NCBI GenBank assembly: GCA_936432065.2
Contig: OW386289.2
Location: 134,466,015 to 134,530,014 of the forward strand
Origin: Rutpela maculata
Taxonomy: Eukaryota; Arthropoda; Insecta; Coleoptera; Cerambycidae
DNA: 64,000 bases
Reading direction: 5' to 3'
The position numbers were made by a program, and so were the translations under genes. Positions 23,277 to 34,419 of the stretch are shown here, piece by piece. The notes beneath the pieces are model-generated. The model ran no database searches. It was not told the DNA's origin and worked only from the letters and a program-made list of their open reading frames with translations. Positions within the stretch are counted from its first letter, which is position 1, and each line of letters starts with the position of its first letter.

Positions 23277-23745
23277 AGACATTTAAAAAGAATCGAAATG
23301 TAAGTAATGAAGTACTTGGGACATACTCAAGGAAAGGACCCAATACATCTACTGAAGAAAGCGCTAGCACCGAACATCAACAAACCAAAGACAGGGAGAC
23401 TATGCTACAGTGGAGAACATCAACTGAGAGGATCGGGATCAAAAAATGAAAACCACAAAGAAATCGCAACAATATGTAATTTACCACAAGAAGACTGAGA
23501 ATAGGCAGAAGTCCAGAACCAAAAACACAAAAAGTGGAGCTTAAACTCTCCCTCACGATACAATGCGGTAACGCATCTCACACAACCTACACCTCCCATC
23601 CCATATTCCTTAACTATGCACCATGAGGCTCTCGCTGCCTTCAACAAGCATGACCTTAGTCCAACCCAGCTTGAACTTAGCAGGCCCAACTGTATACCTG
23701 GGAGTGGCAGAAATGCCTACCTCACGCTGGTAAATCAAATCAAAT
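23277..23745 (+). pseudogene. Decayed LINE, right part and 3' tail
   Basis: This is the continuation of the LINE interrupted at 17622. The translation near 23310 reads KYLGHTQGKDPIHLLKKALA, the usual block just before the C-terminus of CR1/RTE-like RT proteins (typically followed by a basic GRP segment). It ends in AAATCAAATCAAATCAAAC near 23729-23747, a short pentanucleotide tail rather than poly(A), as RTE-type elements commonly have. Many stops are present. Confidence 0.6.
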
Positions 23746-24479
23746 CAAACATCGATTAGCTATAAAAAATAATAAAGATAAAAAATCTAAAATTTCAGCA
23801 TCAATAACGCATTGTGTTAATATATCAAGGTCGGCATATTAAGTAAAATACGCGTTGCTATGGTTATTACTTTTTCTGGCGCCCTCAGCGTCAGAAAAAG
23901 TATTTTTACCTCCGTTGTTAATGGCAACACACAGCTGTCTAAACAGTCAAACTTTAATATCATGAAGTGAGTTAAGAAATGTCATGTTTTTCTGATGTTT
24001 GAAAGAAAAAATTAGTCGTTAATAAACCTAGAATTATGCAGGTATACGCCCGCTCGTTCATCAAAACCGCGATCGCCATATTCTCCCACTCCCGTTACTA
24101 AGGCTTAGAAATTCTAACGTACGGAGATGATATCCATGCATTCTACTTCTACATCTTGAGTGCTCAGACAAAGTCAATCGCGTTTCGCGAAACATCAGAA
24201 AATGTCATTTTTTGTACGTTCCTGCTGGATCTAATTTTCGATTCGAAGTATGCAGTTTACGATGATGTTAAGACATCATTTTTGCTCTTTCAATATCGAT
24301 ATCGTACGGCCTTTCCACTCACGTATTAATGAAGATCAGATTATTTCAAAAGTTCGTGTTTTTCTTTCTCTGTCATAATTCATCGAACGCGTAAATATTT
24401 CACTGCCACAGCGTAATAAAGTGTGGACTCTCATGCGGAGCGTTCAAATTCAGAACATATAATTTTTTGTTTATTTTTA
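23746..24479. other. Non-coding DNA, no gene seen
   Basis: No recognisable gene is present. A small perfect hairpin occurs at 23868-23902 (TACTTTTTCTG pairs with CAGAAAAAGTA). It lies in an A+T-rich context and has no evident role. Confidence 0.5.
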
Positions 24480-24945
24480 AAATAATGTAAAAAAAATATT
24501 TTTTTCACCATTGTAATTAACGTTCAAAAAGCTACAATTTTAGAAAGAAAATGTCTTAGTGTGACCAAATGGGAATTTTTTATAAAGCCTCAAAAATCTC
24601 GTTCTTTAGGGAAAATAATAAATATTTTTATTTATAATTTTCCATAGTAGTTTACACCTATAAGACCTATCATTTCACCAAGTTTGCTTTAAAAAGATTA
24701 ATTGTTTTTTAAGTAATTTCGATTTATGTAAAACTAAAAATTTTCTTATGTTTTTATATTTTTGTAAAGAATAACAGCTCGGATTTGGATCTATGCAGTT
24801 TTATTTATAACTTATTTACAAACATTTTGTTTTTTTCCCAAATTGGACAAAATATGACTGTAACTTCCTGATAACATACAGATTGCATTTCCAGAAAAAA
24901 ATGCCCTCCCAAACAATCGTTGAAATCGTACTGTTATTGCTTAGT
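24480..24945 (-). repeat. Dispersed repeat, inverted relative of 16100-16430
   Basis: The reverse complement of the right end (GATTGTTTGGGAGGGCAT, then AATCTGTATGTTATCAGGAAG) matches 16118-16180. The homology runs leftward through the TTTATTTATAACTTATTTAC stretch. It is non-coding and unclassified. It ends just before the 5S-derived SINE, which may have inserted beside it. Confidence 0.6.
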
Positions 24946-24970
24946 TTTATTCGATTACATTATCTGTTGT

Positions 24971-25145
24971 GCGGTACGGTACTGGTTTCAGTGGCGAGAC
25001 ATCGATCGACGCAGTTAAGGCACACCGGTTGAGTTCGGAAATTGGATAGGTGATCGTATCTCATTTCGCCGTCTCGGTTAAGTGGTGGAGAAGCATCAGC
25101 TAAACTTTGCCAGAACACTAATATAAATAAGGCAATTAAAATAAA
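24971..25145 (+). mobile_element. 5S-rRNA-derived SINE (SINE3-like)
   Basis: The stretch ATCGATCGACGCAGTTAAGGC followed by TTGGATAGGTGATCG is recognisable as the 5S rRNA internal control region (A box GAAGTTAAGC-like, C box TTGGATGGGTGACC-like), which recruits TFIIIA/TFIIIC for Pol III. A non-5S body follows (TTCGCCGTCTCGGTTAAGTG onward), ending in AATATAAATAAGGCAATTAA and an A-rich tail. A second copy at 62185-62358 shares the head, body and AATATAAATAAGGCA end, so this is a repeat family and not a stray 5S pseudogene. Copies this diverged are probably old. Confidence 0.82.
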
Positions 25146-25919
25146 AAACAGTAAAAAAAATATTGAGTAAGTGCATAAAATATAGATCCTGCTTTTACAT
25201 TCTCTACGGAAATTTAATAATAATTTAAATCAATAGGTGGACAGTATGAAATATATTAGTACTGTATAAATATTTCATTATAAATAGGATTTGGCTAATT
25301 CTACAATATTTTAAACGGTTAAAATCGAGCCTGTCATTAAGAAAGGGATAGAATTCTACACCAATTGTTTGTCCACTATGGTTGTGTAATTTTAATTAGT
25401 TTCGCCCGAGTCCTCGAACTCCTGTATGAACTTTGCCATATTAAGCGATAAATATCAGAATTCCAGCATGACCTACAGTTCCCAATTGATTTTGTTTAAT
25501 AGAATGAGATTGGTACTCAAGCTGAAATAATCTATATATAGATTTTAACAAAGACTTCGACATGCTAAATCGCAATATTCTATTGCGAAAATTAAATATT
25601 TTTGAATTTTCAAATCACCTTATGAATTATTTTTTATTTTACCATGAAAACAGAACAGAACATTCAACAAACACAACACAACACGACAAATATGGACGGT
25701 TGGGATATCGTCTACGATACTCCCTTACTACATCTGCTGCATTCCCTTAGCACGATGTCAAGATAAAAAGCATATTGGTAAAATCTTCGGCAGTATAGTG
25801 CACCGTTTTCACATCAATAACTCTCAAAAAATTGCACTACTTTAATTAGACAATTCAAAATCTGACAACTCAGAATTTGACAAACGCTGCCTTTGCTTTT
25901 GAATAAAATTGTCACTTAT
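25146..25919. other. Non-coding DNA, no gene seen
   Basis: No recognisable gene or repeat was found. The open frame at 25562-25750 has no family similarity that I can identify. Confidence 0.5.
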
Positions 25920-26033
25920 AATATCCCTAAAACTTAAATTATTTCCGGAAATTTTTTCGAGGTCATGAATTTTCTTAAAATATTCATGAACGAGGAAATA
26001 TTGCCGGATATTAATTTAAGCTCGTGGGATATT
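25920..26033. mobile_element. Fold-back MITE-like inverted repeat
   Basis: AATATCCC (left) and GGGATATT (right) bound the unit. Inside, CTTAAATTATTTCCGG pairs with CCGGATATTAATTTAAG, and CGAGGTCATGAATTTTC pairs with TATTCATGAACGAGG. It is about 114 bp and folds on itself nearly end to end. TTTCCGGAAATTTTTT recurs near 29720 (AATTCCGGAAATTTTTT), so relatives are nearby. Confidence 0.75.
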
Positions 26034-26429
26034 CGGTAAGAAAATTTCACACCATTATTTTATAAATATTATGCCAAAATTGGACATTTTAATTACGAAT
26101 GGTAAAAATTCATTCATCATAGTGAGCCATAGAATAACAATCTGTGGTTAAGTTCCACCACCTGTCATCAAGTCATTGTGTTTGTGTAAGTCGCTAATTT
26201 ATTAGATTGTGTTTTTGAAAATGTTCCGTTTTGGAAAGGATATTCAAGATATTATTTAGGAAGAAGTTCAACACTTAATTCCATATAATACTAAAAAATC
26301 CAAAGTGAGTGTTTGGTGATATCAAAATATAGGTATTTGTTATTTTAAATATGTTAGTAAAGATTTTGAATAAAATAGATCTATATTTCTAGACTTAACT
26401 TAAAAAAAATATCACGATCCCATGATTTA

Positions 26430-26965
26430 AGGTGCAATTTCTTATTTTAATAAAATAGGATTTCCCTACTTTAGTTATATGAAACTTTTATAAATAACTT
26501 AAAAACATCTTATATTTTCATCCGTTATTAACGTTAATCTACTAAAAGTGGTGAAACATTATTTATTTTTGATAATTATTCTGAAAACCATTAGGAGAGA
26601 ATATACTTTTTAAAATGCGAAATTTTTTAGTGAAATAAAATGCAATTTTCTAATTTTAGTTACATAAATATTTTATAAATAACTTAAAGACATCTTATAT
26701 TTTTGTTACTTATTAACTTGAATCTACTAATATTAGTGGAACATCATATATTTTTGATAATTATTCTGAAGTACCTACCTACTTCAAGATTTATATGTTT
26801 AAAAAAATACGAAATTTCTTAGTGAAATAACATATCATTCTCCAAGTTTAGTTACATGAACTTTTTATAAATAACTTAAAAACACATTATATTTCCGTTT
26901 TTTATTAACTTTGGTCTACTAAAATTGGTGGAACATCATTTATTTCTGATAAATTAACTCCTATA
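26430..26965. repeat. Three-copy diverged tandem repeat, unit about 185-192 bp
   Basis: TTTAGTTATATGAAAC... at 26470, TTTAGTTACATAAATAT at 26655 and TTTAGTTACATGAACTT at 26847 each lead into TTTATAAATAACTTAAA. Each copy then has a CATYTTATATTT-like stretch, a GTCTACTAAAATTGGTGGAA-like stretch and TTTTTGATAATTATTCTGA or a variant. The unit length and A+T content fit a small island of satellite-like DNA. Copies differ at many positions, so the array is old. Confidence 0.8.
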
Positions 26966-27042
26966 TAAAAAAGTCAATTTGACAATCACATTTTGTCACT
27001 TTGACAGCGATAAAAAAAGGTGCATCGTTTTTTATCGTATGT

Positions 27043-27269
27043 AATATCACTAGTGCTTAAAATTTTATCGAAAATTTTTTCGAAAGCGTGTTGCCTGGTA
27101 ATATAACGAGTGCAAATTGGCAGTTTATTATCTGATTAAATCCCGACCGCTTTAGCGGGAGGGATTTAATCTTTGATAATAAACTGCCAATTTGCACGAG
27201 TTATATTAACTAAGGGCGACTTAGCTTGAGAAAAAATTTTTAGATAAAATTTAAAGCACGAGTGGTATT
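27043..27269. mobile_element. Fold-back MITE-like inverted repeat with near-perfect core
   Basis: The outer arms are ATCACTAGTGCTTAAAATTT (left) and AAATTTAAAGCACGAGTGGT (right). The inner core is nearly perfect: TAATATAACGAGTGCAAATT pairs with AATTTGCACGAGTTATATTA, and GATTAAATCCC with GGGATTTAATC around a CCGCTTTAGCGG tip. The total is about 227 bp with no coding content. The tight core suggests either youth or selection for hairpin structure. Confidence 0.85.
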
Positions 27270-28701
27270 TGAGGAGAATATTTCACGAATAAATAATTCA
27301 TTAAGTACATCTTCAATATTATGTTTTCTCATTAACTGCCTTCAGACGTTTTCTTGTCACTTTTTGGAGTTTACTGACCTTTATTTTCAATTTCATCATT
27401 AATTTGATATACAGAAATATTTCCAAACCGACTCATATTGTCAAAACAGCAAATCTGAAACAAACGCAGTAGAAACAACGGAGATTCGCTATATTTTAAA
27501 ATAATCTAGTGACGTTTCCATGGCAACTAGTAAATAAAACGAGTTGAAACCTTAGATATTATAATATATAGACTGGCTTAACACCTTTCAGGCGTTTCTG
27601 AGGTGCAATACGACGAGGAACGATAGAGAGAGCACTACTTTAGTACCGATGTCTCGCCCAAATAAAATATACACCCATGGTTCCGAGATTGACATAGAGA
27701 GCGCCATCTAGCGCTACAAGTTATATTCCATAATAAATAAATGTTCATCGACTCATATTTACGTATTTAATCCTCACTTTTAACTTACGAAGTTTATGAA
27801 TTATGTTGAGGTTTGCTTTGTTAAGCAAAGAGAATTTTAAATACAACAAATTATAATGTTTGATGCACAGCTTTGGTTCAACGAGTTACTTTTTGGTAGA
27901 TTACCATAATATGTAAGTACTATACATTTTTAGTTTGTTCCAGAGCGAATGTGTACTTGACATTTATAATAAATGATTTGCTTACCTTCGTAACTACGTT
28001 ATTGAGCTATTGAAAGCTGTGCTTGACTTGTTCCTGTATTATGAGCTAGGTATATTAAGTACAATCTTTGTGTGTAATTGTTACCTGATTTAACACTAGG
28101 AAAACTGAAATAGTTACAGATAGGCAAAAGTTACATTACTATATATTTCAGACAAGATTCGCTTTGGAATTGAGGTGTGTTTTTGTTTGCTACTACATAA
28201 TACAATATTACAATTTACAAGGTAAGTACGTTAACAATTAATAATAAGCTAGAGAAGATATTTATAGATAAAACTTAAAAGCTCGAGTTGCCCTATTTGC
28301 CAAAAATATTTCACGACAAAAACGTCAAAAAATTTTCGCATATTTGCCGCTGCAGCGACCTAAAAAATTAGAGCGATAAATTTTGCATGTTGGTCCTGTC
28401 AAAAGCCGATCTAGCTTGAATTACCACTAATAATGACGTTTGATTGGTGCGATGTTTTGAAAAAACGGGCTCTCATTGGCTATAGCGTTAATGAGTGAAA
28501 TAATCACGATAAAAATGCCTGTTCTTCAAAAGCAGAGTATATCTAGTAGTCGCACGTCATTTTAAAATCTGTACTGTCGGCTATAATTTTTAAGTCTTGT
28601 GGAAACTATACTGTACGATATGAGTTGTTTTGAGAAAATTATAATTATTTTTAATTGTTGTTGTTCATTCACATATTCTCTCGTTAATTTATCTTGCCAA
28701 A
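27270..28701. other. Non-coding DNA, no gene seen
   Basis: No gene is recognised. A fragment near 28262-28340 (ATAAAACTTAAAAGCTCGAG) resembles arms of the neighbouring fold-back elements, so the area is probably composed of decayed members of that family. Confidence 0.45.
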
Positions 28702-28913
28702 AATCACTCGAGCTTTTCTTTTATGGATAAAATTCTTTTTAACTCAAAATTTTGCCAATCGGTAATTTTGCTCGAAAAACTGACATTTGACAAAATCGCT
28801 CGACCTCCGGTCTCGCGATTTTTTCATGTCAGTTTTTCTCATAAAATCACTGATTGGCAAAATATTTCGTTACAAAGAGAAATTTATCCGATAAAAAAAA
28901 AGCTCTTGTGATT
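28702..28913. mobile_element. Fold-back MITE-like inverted repeat
   Basis: ATCACTCGAGCTTTTCTTTT on the left pairs with AAAAAAAAGCTCTTGTGAT on the right. Inside, AATTTTGCCAATCGGTAATTTT pairs with ATCACTGATTGGCAAAATA, and GAAAAACTGACAT pairs with ATGTCAGTTTTTC. The apical loop is CGACCTCCGGTCTCG-like. The open frame here is a by-product of the hairpin. Confidence 0.82.
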
Positions 28914-31734
28914 TTACTGTTGATAATATTACTTAAATGCGAGCACAGGAAATGTATTCATTCTTGTCGCCGAGACAATAATTAACAACTTCTAGGCGGC
29001 CATGGAATAATAAAAAGTAACAAGATAGTAATGGCTGCCACACTTACAGACGTCAATTAGATTAATTTTTACATTCTAATCATAACAAAATTTGATTATC
29101 AGTCAAAAGAATAAAGAGCATAGGCATATAGCACAAAAATGACTCCAGATTCTAAAACATGGATTGTGTATTTTGTGCAAAAAATATTCAGACATTGAAG
29201 AATATCATCGCCAGCTTACCTACTTGTCATAATTGGTTGAGGATATTCATTATGAAGAAATATTGGATGTAAAGCTATTCAGAAGAATCCAAGAATATCT
29301 ACTAAAATCTTCAAGTAAATTTAATAGACTATCTAAATTAAAATTAAATAAAATTGTGTCGAAATATTTCATATGTTTTATTAGACATAGACATTTACAA
29401 AGTTCAGTCTTCAGTCCTATTTATTCTCCATTAAGACGAGAAGAATTCTTGCTAGATTTCCAAGTCCACTTAAATTTAGTTACTTACATGTGTTAATAAA
29501 ATTTTTAATTTAATATATATTATTGTGATACCCACAATTTATATTTGTAAACAAAAAAAATATTAACATATTAATTTGTGCACTTATAATATCCTCCTGA
29601 ATATCCTCCTTTGCGTCGCCAAATAAATTTAATTTTAAGAGCACTCCAACTCCCGCATCTTTACTTTGACATTTTAAATGACAGAAAAATTTCCACTTAT
29701 TAATTTGACAGAATGTAAAAAAATTCCGGAAATTTTTTGGGTTGCCATGGTAACTTAATAAAAAACAATCCTCTGATTAGCTAAAAAATGTGGTGAGAAA
29801 TTTTCAATAAAATTGCTTAAGCATGCCCCTGTTTTTTTGCAATTTGCGAAACCAGCCTAACTGGATGAAAAATCACAAGCGCAAAAAAGTTTCTAAATTT
29901 AATAAGACATTCAATAAATAATCAAAATTCTTAATTTGACGCAAGACAAAAAAATATTTGACCTTGAACTTTACCGGACCACCCTGTATAGGACACAACT
30001 TATATATCAGTAGGAACATCAACATCAAAATAAAGAGCCAAATCCACAATTTGATCATCGTACGTCAATCCACTTGAAGGTTATCAGGAGAAAACTGGTT
30101 GCCACTTTAAGGGGCTGTAACTCGGTTAGGAGGCGCGGTAGGAAAAAATGTTATTAGAAAAATCGTCATCTCTGGGGCACACCAATCTACAGTTAAATTT
30201 AATATACTTTCTTTTGAATCACCCTATATACGTAAAAAAAATAGAATTTTTTTAAAAGGAGTAAAAAAATGAAATTGTGATTATTAAATCAAAATTTTTT
30301 TTGACATCAGCCCACTACCACCTCCGCCCTATTATTGAAGATGGTAAAAAATGAAATTGGGATTTGATGTGTATACAAAAAACCAAAGGTCTCAACATTT
30401 TTTTCGTCATAACCCCCATCGGAATATGGATATGGAGGTAGTGATTTCTTAGGCAGCGGTTTGTTATATTTTATGACGGTCAGAAGATATTGCAGAAGAA
30501 CTAAGATTTAAAGGGGTATAACTGCTTTATTATCCATTTTAGGATATAATTTTATACAAACCAACTATCAGCCACAGGAAGACAATTTTGGGCCACCGTG
30601 TGTATTATTTGAGATGTTGGAAAAGTGGCTTGCATTTCATTCCTGTTCCATTATTATAAATTAGGAACTATATTATAGGTTGACAACTTCTTTTAGCAAG
30701 CGATTTATTTTTGTTATCGTCACGCCTCGCTAAATCCAGGCGTGCTATTATCAGATTATATTTAGTTTTCAAACTAGCTCCAAACAAATGCTAGAGTAAT
30801 CTGCGAATAGTATATAAAAAAGGAATCCTCAATTTTACCCTCTGTGACTCAGACTCAGTCAAAATTTGATAAGGAACGTTTCATATATCACGCTTAGACA
30901 AAGAACCACTTTATTATATCTACTGGCATTTATTGGAATACTTGCCATTGGTCGGAAACCTACGAAGTGAACTGTGAGTAATAAATCTAAAATGTTCTAC
31001 AATGCAAAAAGGAGATACAGCGCTTAGTCGGTGCGGCAACAGATATGACACACATCTAACAGTGTAGCCGCTGTGCCACACCATTTGCAGTATTGACGGG
31101 GCTAACTCACAAATAATAATTATTCTTGGTGAGAGTGTGTTTGTTCATTAAGAACTATGGAGTCATGCTACACTCTATTGCGTTTAGAATATATGTATTT
31201 CAGTCCTTCAGAAATAATACCCTGTGTAAATATATTAACAGTACCTAAACCATTAGAGGAAGGAAAAATACTACTCTACGAGTGGAAGTTGCAGACGGAC
31301 GTGGCCAACTGCGAATACTTATTCGGTTCACTTCTTTACTTTTATAGTTCAAATAGGTACCTACTCATTTGATACGTAATGGTTTAACAATACCTTGACA
31401 ACATTTTAAAGTAATATACCACCTATTATTTTATAAAATGCATTCGAAAATGAGAAACATACTGTATAGTACAGTTCCGATATATTGGAGAACTTTAAAT
31501 TTGTGTATGCTTAATCAAAACCTTGGTAAAATTTTGTTCCAAATTTATAATAAATCTAATTTATATAAAACGTTATAGTTTACAAGCCTTTAGAGACCAC
31601 CCTTTACGATGGATATGGCCCAGTTTCAATAGGGAATATTGTACCATGCCCTTTTGCATATGTCCTGAATTTGAAAAGGAAAAATTAAGTTTAGCGAAAG
31701 TTGGCGTATTTACAAGAAACGGGCTAGACACACA
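28914..31734. other. Non-coding DNA, no assignable gene
   Basis: A frame at about 29130-29496 (+) is open over 80 codons after a CILCKKYSDIEEYHRQL-like stretch in another frame; I cannot assign it. The region 30230-30470 is related to the repeat at 6.2-7.1 kb in the opposite orientation. The rest, including 30800-31730, shows nothing. Confidence 0.4.
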
Positions 31735-33765
31735 TATTAGTAGAGCGGTAAACCAGAAAGAAACGGCTATTAGTGAAACAATCTTGTAATTTGGTATACT
31801 GATTTCTGTCATTAAAACAACTATTTTTCCAAGCAGCGCCAAATCAAAATGGCTCCCTGTTTCAAAATGGCGGCCGATTTAGAAAATTTAAAAGAATGAG
31901 TTTTCTATCTAAACTATTGATGTAACAAAAAAAAGTTGTTAAGAAAAATTGTTCCAAATTAAATTCTGAATAAAAAAGCTAAAAATAAAGACGGTACAGA
32001 GAAAAATATAAAAAGTTACTTTTTATTTATAATTTAAAAGTTTACATTTTTTTCTACTGAATAGTTACTGTTACAGAAAAAAATTATTAAGAAAAATATT
32101 CTACATTAAAATTTGAATAAAAAACTATACAGTATATTTACCTAACACTAAAACTAAAGCCGCTACACGGAGAAATACTAGAAAATGATTTTATGTATAT
32201 TTTACAATCTAAAGCAATAATTATAATGTTCTTGTTGAGTGTTGCTTTACGAGATACTGAAGATACGTTGTTTTCAACTCAAAAATAATTTAATAAAAAT
32301 AGGTAGATTTTTTTAATTAGACATTCATACCTTTTTTAAGTTACTTAGTTGCATTCTCCTTTACAATTTCTGTAAAGTAACGTGCATTGCAAGCCGGCTT
32401 TTTTACAGCCACATTTGGTTTCATACGCCCTTTTTTTCAACTACATTGAATTAATTGTCTAAGGGCTTTAGATACCTACGGAAGTGTTGACCATTTTGGC
32501 CCCCAAACATTTTCGGACAGGCACCATCCCCATTTTTCAAGATTAAACAGAAACAAATTTGATGTCAGGGACTGTCCCCAAATGTGCCCACTTTGGAAGC
32601 TAGCCCATAAAATGTGTTCCAAAAAATCCTTTGAAGGGGGATGTTGTCCTGTTCTTGGAAGTAAACAGTTTGTTTCGTGTCTGATTTGCAGTATTTTTGC
32701 AGTACATTATAACAACAAGTTTAAAATTTTATCAAGAATATTCTCTTGTGGTTTCGAAATGAACGTGAAAGCTTCTGTTACTTCTGGATATATTGTCCAT
32801 GTCTTCCCTTTTCCAGAAAAAAAAAAGAAACGGTATCACATCCCGTTAGGGAGTGGAAACCTCGTAAGCATCACACTTGCTGTCTCCTAGTTTTTGTGCT
32901 ATCTCATGCACCTTTAATAATCTAAAATATTTATTAGCCCCAAACTGTATATTTAAACTAAATTCTTTATACAAACAGTAAAAAAATGAATCCGCCAGTA
33001 ATACTACGTCAGTGTCGACAGTTCTAATGCAAATGTGCTTCCAACCTTGTTGAACACAATCTTTAATATGCAATATTAGCCTTTTATCTGCTTTTTCTTG
33101 GTTGCAGGATTTTAGAGCAGTATTACAATACCTATTATTCGCAGTTTCTTCGCCAACAGTTGACACAATTTCAACAGAATTGATGTTATTAGATGCTGTT
33201 ATGTTTATGTCATTTACCAATAAACCAAATAATTCTGTTCTATTTTCAGCGTTTTTCAGAAATTCTGACTAACTCTTTGGTAGTGTATTATAACTACTTG
33301 CCTTCTTATTCCGACTCCTCTAGTTTCTCTCGCATGACTTTTTAAACTGTCCTTTTTGTACACATCCCATACTATGTTACTTTATGGTCAAAGGATTATT
33401 ATGTCAAGTACAGAACATTACTTTGCGTATTTTGTAAGATATTAGAAGAAACTGACTTTATGATATTTTACCCCGTAGAGTCTTAATTTTTAGTTTTAGA
33501 AAAAACTTATAAGAACTTTTTTGTTCAAAATTTATTGCTTAACATTTTTCCTTAATAACTCTTTTTCATAAAATCGATAGTTTAGCTAGAAACTTCGATT
33601 TTTTTAATTTTCTAGAACAGCTGCAATCTTGAAACCGGAAGCCATTTTGATTTGGCGCTGCTCGGAACATAGTTGTTTTAATGACAGAAATCAGTGTACC
33701 AAATTACAAAATTGTTTCACTAATAACCGTTTTCTAAGGGTTTTTACTGTGTTTGCCGCTATACT
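31735..33765 (-). mobile_element. TIR element carrying a GCDT/CXC-type gene
   Basis: The terminal stretch AGAGCGGTAAACCAG, AACGGCTATTAGTGAAACAA and TTCTGTCATTAAAACAACTA (31742-31822) is mirrored at 33660-33755 (TAGTTGTTTTAATGACAGAA, then TTGTTTCACTAATAACCGTT, then a GTTTGCCGCT end). The arms continue inward through a shared CAAATCAAAATGGC. Arm length is at least about 130 bp. Between them on the minus strand lies a broken gene (32345-33310). Exact ends and target duplication could not be fixed. This is a complete but inactivated DNA-transposon-like unit. Confidence 0.75.
32345..33310 (-). pseudogene. Decayed GCDT-motif protein with C-terminal CXC-like domain
   Basis: Minus-strand translation reads SEFLKNAENRTELFGLL (about 33270); NQEKADKRLILHIKDC; GWKHICIRTVDTDVVLLA (about 33010); FGANKYFRLLKVHEIAQKLG; SLTGCDTVSFFF (about 32840), then after a frameshift GKGKTWTIYPEVTEAFTFIS. 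It continues with LEHILWASFQSGHIWGQSL, EKWGWCLSENVWGPKWSTLP and finally CGCKKAGLQCTLLYRNC with ECN before a TAA at 32345-32347. This is the full motif order of a protein type I know from many animal genomes as unnamed. The EADT, DTDV and GCDT carboxylates recall FEN1/XPG-type nucleases; that link is my inference. There are several frameshifts and stops, and one cysteine of the CXC reads Y. Confidence 0.75.
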
Positions 33766-34419
33766 ATATACATTCATACACAAACAGATTTTTTTCCAGC
33801 ATATTACGAAATGAATATCTGTACATTTTTTCTTCTCTGATAATTATTTAAAAAATGTCTCCGGTTGTAATATACCTATTTAATTGAATCAAATAGGTAT
33901 AATAGCTTATTAGTATGTACATAATACAAAATAAATAATAACACAGGTCTACAAAAAGAAGTGTTGTCCTAATGTTCCCATCTAACTTTTTTTAAGTATT
34001 TTGGCGAGCTGAATTCAATTTTGGACACCTTACATAACCATAATTACAGCTAAATTGTCACCCTGTTCTGCAAGGTATTCTGTTTTCGCACATAAAAAAT
34101 GTAGAAGAAAATGTCTTTGAATGCCCACCTCGCGATAAGATACAAAGTACTGCCATTATGAACTACAATTTTTGCAATCTGATAAATAAACTGTTCCAAA
34201 ACTTGGAAATAATCACTTTATTGATACATAATTTTACTAAAAATAGTCAGAAAATAAATTCTTTTTATGATGAAGTAGACTTAATACAGGAAACCTGTTT
34301 CTTAAATATTACTGGAGTAATTCGATATGAGAGCAATACCTAGCAATTCTAATGTAAATGATAGTAATTTAAAACACATCTTTGAATACAACACAGATGC
34401 TTTTCAAACTTTATGTATA
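33766..34419. other. Non-coding DNA, no gene seen
   Basis: Nothing recognisable lies between the two neighbouring TIR elements. Confidence 0.5.

Noticed and set aside
29233..29496. 87-codon K/L/I-rich frame
   Set aside because: No family similarity that I can name and no splice or promoter context; left unassigned.
29970..30000. GGACCACCCTGTATA string, often seen at insect repeat ends
   Set aside because: A single short motif without a definable element; not enough to annotate.
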